From Thalassospira sp. TSL5-1 (GTDB lineage: Bacteria > Pseudomonadota > Alphaproteobacteria > Rhodospirillales > Thalassospiraceae): 64,000 nucleotides of DNA. A program made the translations under genes and the position numbers. The notes beneath the pieces are model-generated. The model was not told where the DNA came from. It did no database searches and was given only the letters and a program-made list of their open reading frames with translations. This document shows, piece after piece, positions 53,634-61,714 of this stretch. The stretch's first letter is position 1. Every line of letters starts with the position of its first letter. The DNA is taken from the NCBI RefSeq assembly GCF_001907695.1, contig NZ_KV880637.1, positions 1,860,001-1,924,000 of the forward strand. The letters run 5' to 3'.

Positions 53634-54182
53634 TCAGTATGACGGTGGTGTTGCTGCACTCACCACTTCACATTCAACATCGCCGGCGTTGCGAAAACGA
53701 TGCGGGATTTCAGCATTGAAATAATAGGCATCACCGGCACTTAACACCTGCGCCCGTTCACCGACGGTGACTTCCAGCTTGCCACGAACAACAACACCCG
53801 CTTCCTCGCCTTTTTGCACAATCAACTTGCTGCCGGTATCGCCACCAACCGGATAAATTTCATGCAGCACACGAAGCTGCCGGTCTTTTCGGGTTGCCCC
53901 GACCAGCCGCATCGACATGGTGCCGTCCGATAGCTCGACAAGATCATCCCGCTTGAAAAAGATCTCTTCGCCATTTTCGATGTCGATGGTGAAAAAATCG
54001 ATCATCGATATCGGAATGCCCTGCAAAACCTTGGCCAGCGAATCAACTGACGGGCTGACCCGGTTTTGCTCGATAGTGGAAATGGTACTGTTTGTCACCC
54101 CGGCCCGCCGGGCGAGTTCACGTTGTGACAAACCGTACATATTCCGAATGGCTTTCAGACGGTCTCCAACCTTTTGGCTCAT
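53634..54182 (-). CDS. puuR: PuuR-type transcriptional regulator (HTH-XRE with cupin domain)
   Basis: Represses putrescine-use genes in E. coli. 182 residues from the ATG (MSQKVGDRLKAIR) that has AGGA eight bases upstream; an ATG 11 codons earlier overlaps the puuA stop by one base and is the other option. N-terminal helix-turn-helix (YGLSQRELARRAGVTNSTISTIEQ), C-terminal cupin sensor (GEEAGVVVRGKLEVTVGE and DAYYFNAEIPHRFRNAG). Lies between puuA and puuC in the same direction. Confidence 0.92.
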   Translation of the reverse strand: MSQKVGDRLKAIRNMYGLSQRELARRAGVTNSTISTIEQNRVSPSVDSLAKVLQGIPISMIDFFTIDIENGEEIFFKRDDLVELSDGTMSMRLVGATRKDRQLRVLHEIYPVGGDTGSKLIVQKGEEAGVVVRGKLEVTVGERAQVLSAGDAYYFNAEIPHRFRNAGDVECEVVSAATPPSY

Positions 54183-54214
54183 TTTATTTTTCCTGGCACC
54201 GGGCCTGGAAGCCA

Positions 54215-55594
54215 TCAAACGGCATCCAGATACCAGCGATGTTCAAGCGGCGTGACCTCGGCAAAAAACTCGTCATATTCCGCGCGACGGCACACATCAA
54301 AAACCTCGACAAATTGTTCACCCAAATATTCGCGAACAATTTTGCCATTGGTAAAGTGATCCAGTGCCGAAATCATGCTGCGCGGCACAATCCGGCCGTT
54401 ATGTTGCTCATATCCATTGCCTTCAACAGGCTCGCCGGGATCAATCCTGTTTTTAAGACCGTGATGAACACCCGCCAAAACACACGCCAGCACCAAATAG
54501 GGGTTGGCGTCCGCCCCGGAAACACGATGTTCCACCCGTGCGGCATTGGCATTGCCGGCCGGAACACGCAACGCAACCGTCCGGTTGTTTAATCCCCAGT
54601 TTGGCGACATCGGCGCATAGGCCTTGTTTTGGAACCGGCGATAGGAATTCGGGTTGGGGGCAAAAATTGCCATGCTTTCAAACATGGATGCCTGCAAACC
54701 GCCAATCGCATTCTTCAACAGGTCGGAAACTTCCTCATCGCCTTTCGGACTGAAAACATTATTGCCTTCCGCATCGCGCAGACTGACATGAATGTGCAGG
54801 CCATTCCCGGCCTGATCCGAATAGGGTTTCGCCATAAAGGTTGCTGTTACTTTGTGATCCCAGGCAATACCCTTGACAACACGTTTTAGCTGCATGGCAT
54901 GGTCGGCGGCCTGCATCGGGTCGTTCACATGACCCAGATTGATTTCAAACTGCCCTGGGCCAGCTTCGGCAACAATCGTATCAGCCGGAATACCCTGACG
55001 GTTCAGTTCGCTAACCGAATCATGCAAAACACGGTCAAAATTCTCGATTTCCTGAAGCCCATACACCTGAATACCATCCGAGGCGTAACTGCCATCAAGT
55101 GGTGCAGGTGGAATGGGCCGCCCGGTTTCGTTCTGGTCTGCCAGATAAAACTCCAGTTCCAGCGCCACCGTCGGGAAATAACCATCGGCTGCCAAACGAT
55201 CCACAACGCCTTGCAAGACATTGCGCGGATCAGCAAAAAACGGGTTTCCATCCAGATCATACAGCGACACCATCACCTGGGCGAGCGCCTGTTCCCCGTA
55301 AGGAACCCGATGGAGCGTCCCCGGAATGGGTTTGGCAACATTGTCACGGTCCCCACTGGACCATAACAGACCGGTTCCTTCCGGGTTATCCCCGGTAATA
55401 TCGACGAGGCAGACCGAACCGGGCATGTTAATGCCCTCAGCATAGCTTTTGAGAAACTTGTTTTTCGTAACACGTTTGCCACGAAAAACCCCATTGATAT
55501 CCGGGAGCAACAACTCAACCAGTTCGATATCGGGATTGGCTTCAAAAAAGCGTTGGGCTTCGGCCCTACCGTCTTCGACGAACGACTTGTTCAT
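54215..55594 (-). CDS. puuA: Gamma-glutamylputrescine synthetase (glutamine synthetase family)
   Basis: ATP-dependent ligase joining glutamate to putrescine, the first step of the Puu pathway. 459 residues. Glutamine-synthetase fold with LELEFYL (metal ligands), AEAGPGQFEINLGH, the ATP-site ATFMAKPYSDQAGNGLHIHVSL and the Arg-containing NRTVALRVPAG, VEHRVSGADANPYL. It lacks the adenylylation loop Tyr pattern of assimilatory GlnA. First gene of the minus-strand polyamine operon. Confidence 0.92.
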   Translation of the reverse strand: MNKSFVEDGRAEAQRFFEANPDIELVELLLPDINGVFRGKRVTKNKFLKSYAEGINMPGSVCLVDITGDNPEGTGLLWSSGDRDNVAKPIPGTLHRVPYGEQALAQVMVSLYDLDGNPFFADPRNVLQGVVDRLAADGYFPTVALELEFYLADQNETGRPIPPAPLDGSYASDGIQVYGLQEIENFDRVLHDSVSELNRQGIPADTIVAEAGPGQFEINLGHVNDPMQAADHAMQLKRVVKGIAWDHKVTATFMAKPYSDQAGNGLHIHVSLRDAEGNNVFSPKGDEEVSDLLKNAIGGLQASMFESMAIFAPNPNSYRRFQNKAYAPMSPNWGLNNRTVALRVPAGNANAARVEHRVSGADANPYLVLACVLAGVHHGLKNRIDPGEPVEGNGYEQHNGRIVPRSMISALDHFTNGKIVREYLGEQFVEVFDVCRRAEYDEFFAEVTPLEHRWYLDAV

Positions 55595-55911
55595 CGTCTA
55601 ATACTCCCTGCACGGCTGTTCATTTGTGTCATAGCGCTGTCATCGTGCCGCGCCGCATCAAAACGGTCAAGCCCTCGATCACGATATCGTTCAATATATC
55701 GTTCAATTCACAATTTGACTTTATACCAATTTTACTCTCTCAAAACAGCCAACACCGCACTCTTCCCAAAAATAGTGGCCCAAATCGGCGCTCGATACCT
55801 CACAGATCTTTCAAAAATTATCTCTTGCAAAGGTGTTCAAAAAAACGAACACTCTTTTCAAACGTTCGACATTTCGGACAACAGGGACCTGTTACGTCGT
55901 CAGGAGCAGTC
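55595..55911. promoter_or_regulatory. Divergent polyamine promoter region with repeated GTTCAA sites
   Basis: 317 bp between puuA (minus) and the aminotransferase (plus). It contains a perfect tandem repeat ATATCGTTCAAT x2 (55,684-55,707) and the inverted repeat GTGTTC (55,833-55,838) / GAACAC (55,847-55,852), plus further GTTC half-sites near 55,863. E. coli PuuR boxes contain TGAACA, the complement of TGTTCA, so these are plausible PuuR operators. A long upstream extension of the aminotransferase frame across this region is rejected. Confidence 0.6.
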
Positions 55912-57282
55912 ATGAATCAGCTTGAAAAAACCGCCTTTTGGCAAAACCTTGACCAGCAACATCACATTCATCCCTTTACCGATACCGCAGACCTGAACAA
56001 ACGCGGTACCCGTGTTATCACCGGTGCGTCAGGTGTTTTCATCGAGGACAGCGAAGGTAAAAGGTACCTTGATGGCATGGCCGGACTTTGGTGTGTCAAT
56101 ATCGGCTATGGCCGCCGGGAACTTGCAGAAGCCGCCTACAAGCAAATGCTGCAACTGCCCTATTACAACAATTTCTTCCAGTGCGCCCACGAACCGGTCA
56201 TCGAACTTTCCAGGGTTCTGGCGGAAATCACCCCTGCGCATATGAACCATGTTTTTTATGCCAATTCCGGGTCCGAAGCAAACGACACCGTTGTTCGCAT
56301 GGTGCGCCAATACTGGAACCTGAAGGGCAAGGCTGAAAAAAACTATATCATCAGCCGTAAAAACGCCTATCACGGCTCCACCGTTGCCGGTGCGTCACTT
56401 GGGGGTATGGCCGGGATGCACGCCCAGGGCGGACCAATGCTGCCAAATGTCGTGCATATTGACCAACCCTACTGGTATGGCGAAGGCGGCGACCACAGCC
56501 CCGAAGAATTCGGTCTGCTTGCAGCACGCAAACTTGAAGAAAAAATCAAGGAACTGGGACCGGACAAAGTTGGAGCCTTTATCGGCGAACCAATCCAGGG
56601 TGCAGGCGGCGTGATCATCCCGCCATCAACCTACTGGCCGGAAATTCAGCGAATTTGCAAAGAACACGACATTCTGCTGATTGCCGACGAAGTCATTTGC
56701 GGCTTTGGCCGTACCGGCAACTGGTTCGGATCCGACACATTTGACATCAAACCGGACCTGATGCCAATGGCAAAAGGCATGTCATCAGGCTATTTGCCAA
56801 TTTCCGCTGTGATGGTCGGTGATCGTGTGGCAGATGTTTTGATCAATGAATGCGGCGAATTCACCCACGGCTTTACCTATTCAGGACATCCGGCATCGGC
56901 AGCTGTGGCGCTGGAAAATATCCGCATCCTTCGCGATGAAAAGCTGATCGAACGGGTCCGCGATGATATTGGCCCGTACTTCCGCAAAAAGCTGGCAACA
57001 CTGGAAGATCACCCGCTGGTTGGCGCCGTTGAAAGTGTTGGCCTGATCGCGGGCATGCCGCTGGTTGCCGATAAAAAGACCCGCAAGGGTTTTGACAAAC
57101 CCGGAGCCGTTGGCACGATTTGCCGTGATTTCTGCGTTGAAAATGGCGTGATTATGCGGGCCTGTGGAGATCGCATGGTTCTGTCACCGCCTCTGGTCAT
57201 TTCGCGCGATGAAGTGGATGAACTTGTTAAACGCGCCCGTGCGGCCTTTGATGCCACTGCTAAAAAAATTGGCGTGATGTAA
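55912..57282 (+). CDS. Class III aminotransferase, putrescine/omega-amino acid type (SpuC-like)
   Basis: PLP-dependent transaminase, 456 residues from the ATG with AGGAG upstream. Motifs: GLWCVNIGYGR, FYANSGSEANDT (PLP phosphate), KNAYHGSTVAGASLGG, DEVICGFGRTGNWFG (Asp binding the pyridine N) and PMAKGMSSGYLPISAV (Schiff-base Lys). Closest in pattern to polyamine:pyruvate aminotransferases (SpuC) found with puu genes. Provides a second, non-glutamylated way to deaminate putrescine. Confidence 0.9.
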   Translation: MNQLEKTAFWQNLDQQHHIHPFTDTADLNKRGTRVITGASGVFIEDSEGKRYLDGMAGLWCVNIGYGRRELAEAAYKQMLQLPYYNNFFQCAHEPVIELSRVLAEITPAHMNHVFYANSGSEANDTVVRMVRQYWNLKGKAEKNYIISRKNAYHGSTVAGASLGGMAGMHAQGGPMLPNVVHIDQPYWYGEGGDHSPEEFGLLAARKLEEKIKELGPDKVGAFIGEPIQGAGGVIIPPSTYWPEIQRICKEHDILLIADEVICGFGRTGNWFGSDTFDIKPDLMPMAKGMSSGYLPISAVMVGDRVADVLINECGEFTHGFTYSGHPASAAVALENIRILRDEKLIERVRDDIGPYFRKKLATLEDHPLVGAVESVGLIAGMPLVADKKTRKGFDKPGAVGTICRDFCVENGVIMRACGDRMVLSPPLVISRDEVDELVKRARAAFDATAKKIGVM

Positions 57283-57314
57283 GTTTCATCCAGACCTTTT
57301 TTCCGCTTTGCGAT

Positions 57315-57349
57315 ACGCCCGGCACGGCTCAGACTGTGGCGGGCGTTTC
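57315..57349 (+). terminator. Probable terminator of the aminotransferase gene
   Basis: Stem ACGCCCG (57315-57321) / CGGGCGT (57340-57346) with a long loop, then TTTCATTT. Only moderately convincing. Confidence 0.45.
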
Positions 57350-57425
57350 ATTTGGCACTATCGCCATCTCGGTGCCCGCCTTCATAATGCGATCACCCTC
57401 GTAAACCGCCAACCAAGACCGGCAC

Positions 57426-58799
57426 ATGCCCCACACACATACTTTCCATTCCCTGAAACGTTTATACGAACCCGACGCCTATCATGCACCTACTCTGCCC
57501 AAAAGTTTCTGGGCCCAAAGTGTTGCCCCCCTGCCCGCCTGTCAAACCCTACCCGACAGCGGCAACATCACGGCAGAAATTGCGGTTATCGGTGCCGGAT
57601 ATACCGGCCTGTCGGCGGCCTTGAAACTGGCACAAGCCGGTCGCTCTGTTGTGGTACTTGACGCCGGACGCCCGGGATGGGGCGCGTCAGGACGCAATGG
57701 CGGATTTTGCTGCCTTGGCGGGTCAATGCTGTCATTACATGCACTGGCAAAACAGTTTGGCGAAGACGCAAGCCGTCAGTTTGCCCGCCATCAATTGGCG
57801 GCTATTGACCTGGCATCTCAGCGCATTGGCGAATGGGGCGCTGATGTTGACCGCCATTCGGATGGGGAAATGGTGCTGGCCCACAAAGCATCCCGCGTAA
57901 AAGGGCTGCATGAAGAAGCACAGGAACTGGCACATTTTGCAGGCATCCAGACCACGTTTCATACCAAAGAATCCCTTGATGAAATGGGCCTGCATGTCCA
58001 CGGCGTCGCCGGTGGTTTACATGTCAAAGCGGGATTTGGCCTGCATCCCTACAAATATATTGCCGCACTGCATAAAGCCTGCCTCGCCGCAGGTGTTCAG
58101 ATTTTTGAACAGGCCGAAATCGGCGCCATTACCGAAAATGCAACCGGGGTTACCCTACATAATCCACAGTGCAAAATAAGTGCGCAACAGGCCGTTATCG
58201 CAACAAACGGATATAGTGCTGAAAACATGCCACAGTGGCTGGCAGGTCGTTTATTGCCAGTGATTTCGGGCATATTGGTAACACGACCCTTAACCGATGG
58301 CGAACAGGCCGAACAGGGCTGGCAAAGCGATATGATGGCCTATGATACGCGCATTTTGCTGCATTATTTTCGCAAACTTCCCGACGGGCGTTTCATGTTT
58401 GGCGGTCGTGGTGGTTTGAGTGCCTCGCCCGAAGGTCAAATCAGGGCCCGCAAAGCCCTGGAAAAAGAGTTCCACAGCATGTTTCCCGCCTGGCAAAAAG
58501 TGGATATCACCCATCACTGGAATGGGCTGGTTTGCTTATCACAATCTCGCCGTCCCTTTGTCGGTCGTATTGACGGTTATCAACGGTTATGGGCATCACT
58601 GGGCTATCACGGCAACGGTGTTGCCCTTGCCAGCTATGCCGGTGAAATGCTGGCAGACCTGATGACCGACAAAACAAGCCAAAGCGATATTGGCCCCATC
58701 ATGAGCATCCCGCCCAAAAAAATCCCGCTTCCGGGGTTACGCCGCCAATATCGCTGGCTGGCCTATGCCGCATACGGGTTTCAGGATGCGTTTCTGTAA
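57426..58799 (+). CDS. puuB: FAD-dependent oxidoreductase, PuuB-like (gamma-glutamylputrescine oxidase family)
   Basis: 457 residues, DAO fold. After a ~45-residue N-terminal lead containing YHAPTLPKSFWAQS comes AEIAVIGAGYTGLSAALKLAQAG and WGASGRNGGFC, the PuuB signature. Near the C terminus: WNGLVCLSQSRRPFVGRIDG and GYHGNGVALASYAGEMLADL. In the Puu pathway it oxidises gamma-glutamylputrescine to the aldehyde that PuuC then uses. Same strand as the aminotransferase gene. A second paralogue lies at 61.7 kb. Confidence 0.88.
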   Translation: MPHTHTFHSLKRLYEPDAYHAPTLPKSFWAQSVAPLPACQTLPDSGNITAEIAVIGAGYTGLSAALKLAQAGRSVVVLDAGRPGWGASGRNGGFCCLGGSMLSLHALAKQFGEDASRQFARHQLAAIDLASQRIGEWGADVDRHSDGEMVLAHKASRVKGLHEEAQELAHFAGIQTTFHTKESLDEMGLHVHGVAGGLHVKAGFGLHPYKYIAALHKACLAAGVQIFEQAEIGAITENATGVTLHNPQCKISAQQAVIATNGYSAENMPQWLAGRLLPVISGILVTRPLTDGEQAEQGWQSDMMAYDTRILLHYFRKLPDGRFMFGGRGGLSASPEGQIRARKALEKEFHSMFPAWQKVDITHHWNGLVCLSQSRRPFVGRIDGYQRLWASLGYHGNGVALASYAGEMLADLMTDKTSQSDIGPIMSIPPKKIPLPGLRRQYRWLAYAAYGFQDAFL

Positions 58800-58809
58800 C
58801 AAATACCCC

Positions 58810-58856
58810 CCAGCCTTTGCGACAAAAAGTGACATATGTCATGTTTCAAAGGCTGG
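58810..58856 (+). repeat. Nested palindrome upstream of the haemoglobin gene
   Basis: Outer arms CCAGCCTTTG (58810-58819) / CAAAGGCTGG (58847-58856) enclose a perfect 12-bp palindrome TGACATATGTCA (58830-58841). It may end puuB (no T-run), bind a regulator, or both. It lies 65 bp before the haemoglobin start. Confidence 0.7.
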
Positions 58857-58920
58857 TTCGGCCCTATAAACGGACAGAAATTTACTGACTCCAGACGTTG
58901 CCAAAGACAGAAGCACATAA

Positions 58921-59412
58921 ATGACCAACACCCACACCGAAGATGACGGCCTGTCACATCAGGAACGCCGCGAACGCGCAACACAAAAGATCATGGATGA
59001 AACCGGCATAGACCCGCAAATGATCCATGATGTTGTGCATGGCTTTTATGCCAAGGTCCGTGCGGACGCATTTTTGGGCCCCATCTTTGAAAGCAAAATT
59101 GAGGACTGGGATCATCATCTGAATAACATGTGCCAGTTTTGGTCATCGGTCGCACTGGCAAGCGGTGCCTATTATGGGCGTCCGATGCAAAAACATATGC
59201 CTCTGCCCCTCGACCGGCACCATTTTGATCGCTGGCTGGCCCTTTTTGCCGAAACATTATCGGAACTTTGCCCGCCAGAAGCTGCACGCCATTTTATGGA
59301 ACGGGCCTTGCGCATCGCGCAAAGCCTTGAAGTCGGCATTGCTGCACATAATGGCGTTATCCTGGCAAAAGGTGAAAGATACGACCCGGTGTCGAAATGG
59401 CAGCCCGACTGA
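58921..59412 (+). CDS. Group III truncated haemoglobin
   Basis: 163 residues. Globin core from MIHDVVHGFYAKVRADAFLGPIF through HLNNMCQFWSSVAL, YYGRPMQKHMPLPLDRHHFDRWLALFAETL, the group III pattern; His92 in QKHMPLP is the likely proximal ligand. Group III proteins bind O2 or NO tightly and may aid NO or peroxide handling; the role here is unproven. It stands alone, with a palindromic element upstream. Confidence 0.88.
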   Translation: MTNTHTEDDGLSHQERRERATQKIMDETGIDPQMIHDVVHGFYAKVRADAFLGPIFESKIEDWDHHLNNMCQFWSSVALASGAYYGRPMQKHMPLPLDRHHFDRWLALFAETLSELCPPEAARHFMERALRIAQSLEVGIAAHNGVILAKGERYDPVSKWQPD

Positions 59413-59430
59413 CATCAGCCGACAACGCCA

Positions 59431-60291
59431 TCAGGAAACACGTTCCTCGACAAATCCTGCACTGCGTATTTCCCCAAAACGGGACCGGCTGACAGGCAGC
59501 ACCGTGCCATCATCCAGTTCGACAAACAAATTTCGACCCTTTGAAACAAGCCGGTGAATAGCCGAACGGGCAACCCAGTGCGAACGGTGAATTTGCACTC
59601 CGTCCGCCGCACCAAGTTCCTTCAGCGCATCGGAAAAACGCAACAGAACCAGCGTATGTCCCAATCGTGTATAAACTTCGACATAATGATCACTGGCCGA
59701 AAGACGGATAATTTCCTGTCCAAGTTCAGCGGGCAAACGGCGGACCAGGTCGGGTAAGTCAACTTCTGGTGCCGTTACAAAGGCGTTATCAGCATGTGCC
59801 TGCGGCGATGTACCAGTTGCTATTTGTCCGGCTGCAACATTCGTCCGACGGTTAACAATACCGACAATCGCGGCAATTGCCGTAACCGTGACAACAACAC
59901 TGATAAACATATTTAACAGCGTTTCTGCAGTTGGCAATTTTTGATCAATAAGGGCGGTTAGTCCGGCGAGAGATACGAACACCAAAGGCGACGATAAAAC
60001 GCCTGCCAACACGTAACGCGGCATGGTCGAAAACCGCAAACGCAGTATTCCAACCCAAACCAGGATGCCAAGAGAGGCAACACTTGCACTGACACCGGCA
60101 AACAACAGCCGCATCAAAAACAAAACAAGCATTTCAGAAAGGGCTGCGTGAATGGAAATATCATTCACCGCCCAAATAACCGATACCGCCCCAACAATTG
60201 CCAGGAAAGTCGGCGATTTTACCAGCTCGCGCCATCGACGAAGCGCGAATTGTACATCGGTCCCATTCGCGAAAGCCCCGGCTCTTTTCAC
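59431..60291 (-). CDS. Membrane-bound LytTR-type transcriptional regulator
   Basis: 286 residues from a GTG with AAGGA seven bases upstream; an ATG 25 codons earlier has no ribosome-binding site. N-terminal part has four predicted transmembrane helices (roughly 30-150). The C-terminal LytTR DNA-binding domain includes IIRLSASDHYVEVYTRLGHTLVLLRFSDALKEL and VQIHRSHWVARSAI, the family signature. There is no receiver domain, so it probably senses through the membrane part. Divergent from a small membrane protein gene, a likely target or partner. Confidence 0.88.
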   Translation of the reverse strand: MKRAGAFANGTDVQFALRRWRELVKSPTFLAIVGAVSVIWAVNDISIHAALSEMLVLFLMRLLFAGVSASVASLGILVWVGILRLRFSTMPRYVLAGVLSSPLVFVSLAGLTALIDQKLPTAETLLNMFISVVVTVTAIAAIVGIVNRRTNVAAGQIATGTSPQAHADNAFVTAPEVDLPDLVRRLPAELGQEIIRLSASDHYVEVYTRLGHTLVLLRFSDALKELGAADGVQIHRSHWVARSAIHRLVSKGRNLFVELDDGTVLPVSRSRFGEIRSAGFVEERVS

Positions 60292-60372
60292 GCAAAATTC
60301 CTTGTTGATCGCAAAGCTGGCACAAATATAGCCGCTCTTTCCTTTGCGCATCAAGTTAAGGGCCATTTCGCT

Positions 60373-60906
60373 GTGACAATATTTTCCATCATCGCCGGGA
60401 CCCCAAGCTGGGTCTGGCTGCTTCTCGCCTTTATCCTTTATCGCGGCTTAAAGGCCACCAAACCCCGCACGACCTCGCTTTATGGACCGCTGATTATGCC
60501 GGTCATCATGTTTGCCATTTCACTGCAATCCCATACCACCCATCTTGCAATACCAAGCACAATTGATTTTCTGTGGCTTACCGCGCTAGGCGTTGGCGGG
60601 CTTGGTGGCGTACTGCTGGCGTCCCATACGGATATCCGCGTTGAAACAGGCCCCCCCGCCCGTATTCACATGCCGGGAAGCTGGGCCAGCTTGATTCTGA
60701 TCTTGATGATTTTCCTGACCAAATACACTTTTGGCGTGATTGACGCCACACAACCCGAATTGGCAAGTGATCCCGGCATCGTACTGGCCCAGGCAGTGCT
60801 TGGCGGGTTGTTTAACGGTCTGTTTCTGGGCAGGGGCATTGGTATTTTCGTTTCTGCCAAAAAACGCCAACAGGAAATTTTACCCAATATAAAGAATAAC
60901 GTATGA
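60373..60906 (+). CDS. Multi-pass membrane protein, function unknown
   Basis: 177 residues from GTG with AAGGG ten bases upstream; four or five predicted transmembrane helices starting IIAGTPSWVWLLLAFILYRGLKATKPRT. I do not recognise the family with certainty; it looks like small uncharacterised membrane proteins (DUF6622-like). 81 bp from the divergent LytTR regulator, an arrangement common for membrane LytTR regulators and the membrane protein they govern. Confidence 0.75.
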   Translation: MTIFSIIAGTPSWVWLLLAFILYRGLKATKPRTTSLYGPLIMPVIMFAISLQSHTTHLAIPSTIDFLWLTALGVGGLGGVLLASHTDIRVETGPPARIHMPGSWASLILILMIFLTKYTFGVIDATQPELASDPGIVLAQAVLGGLFNGLFLGRGIGIFVSAKKRQQEILPNIKNNV

Positions 60907-60986
60907 TCATTGCCAAAAACAATACTGCACGGTAACGTCAACGCTGCGGTGTCTGAAATCAACCCGACCAAGGCGGAGAAAATACC

Positions 60987-61673
60987 ATGTGGCCTGCCGT
61001 GCTTCTTGCTATTCTGTTGCTAGCCGGAATCATCGGCTACACCATCTACGGGTATCGCCGCCATCTTGAAAGCACGACGGGACAAAAAATCGACCTGAAT
61101 GCGCGCCCCAACAGCGCCCTTCTGATTATTGACCTGCAGGAAGATTTTACCAAGGCAACAGGCAAGAATGCCTATGATCCTGTTCTTATCAAAAACGCCA
61201 TCGCGGCCATCAACGACCTGGTAACGCTTGCCAATCAAAATGGTCATCCGGTTATTTCAGTGCGGCAGACCTTTTCCGGCTGGTATATGAACCTGCTGGT
61301 AAAGCTGCTGAACAACGGTCGCGGTGGCCCCAAATCAGACGGGCTGGATATTGATACCCGGCTGGATGGGGACATTGACCACGATATTGTCAAATCCTGT
61401 GCCGATGCCTTTCGCGAGCCAGAACTGGAAAAAGCCCTGGTCCAGCAAAAGGTCGGCAAACTGACAATTGTCGGGCTGGACGGAAATTATTGCGTTAACA
61501 GTACAATCAACGCGGCCCTAAACCGGGGATATGACGTATCATTCAGTGATGCGGCAACCCTGGCGATTAGTCCGGCCAATTGGCAAAAAGCAAAATCACA
61601 CCTGCTGGCCCGCGGCGCACACGATATCACGTCTGGCAACGTTGCCGCCGGGCAATCTCGAAAAACGGCTTAG
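60987..61673 (+). CDS. Membrane-anchored isochorismatase-family cysteine hydrolase
   Basis: 228 residues. An N-terminal transmembrane helix (~3-23, AVLLAILLLAGIIGYTIYGY) precedes an isochorismatase fold. The catalytic set is visible: Asp in ALLIIDLQEDF, and Cys in GLDGNYCVNSTINAALNRGYDV; the middle Lys is not certain. Family members hydrolyse amides such as nicotinamide or N-carbamoyl compounds; substrate unknown. The membrane anchor is unusual for the family. Confidence 0.83.
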   Translation: MWPAVLLAILLLAGIIGYTIYGYRRHLESTTGQKIDLNARPNSALLIIDLQEDFTKATGKNAYDPVLIKNAIAAINDLVTLANQNGHPVISVRQTFSGWYMNLLVKLLNNGRGGPKSDGLDIDTRLDGDIDHDIVKSCADAFREPELEKALVQQKVGKLTIVGLDGNYCVNSTINAALNRGYDVSFSDAATLAISPANWQKAKSHLLARGAHDITSGNVAAGQSRKTA

Positions 61674-61675
61674 GA

Positions 61676-61700
61676 GTTAGGCGGTCCGTAACCGCCTAAC
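61676..61700. terminator. Hairpin between convergent genes
   Basis: Perfect 10-bp stem GTTAGGCGGT / ACCGCCTAAC with a 5-nt loop, 3 bp after the hydrolase stop and 14 bp before the end of the oxidoreductase gene. No clear T-run on either side. Confidence 0.5.
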
Positions 61701-61714
61701 CAACCAGCTGGTGA

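Noticed and set aside
55684-55707. The tandem 12-bp repeat as the start of a CRISPR array.
   Set aside because: Only two copies, no spacers between them and no cas genes in the window.
55624-55911. 96-codon N-terminal extension of the aminotransferase.
   Set aside because: It covers the divergent promoter with its repeats; the ATG at 55,912 has AGGAG and gives the normal family start.
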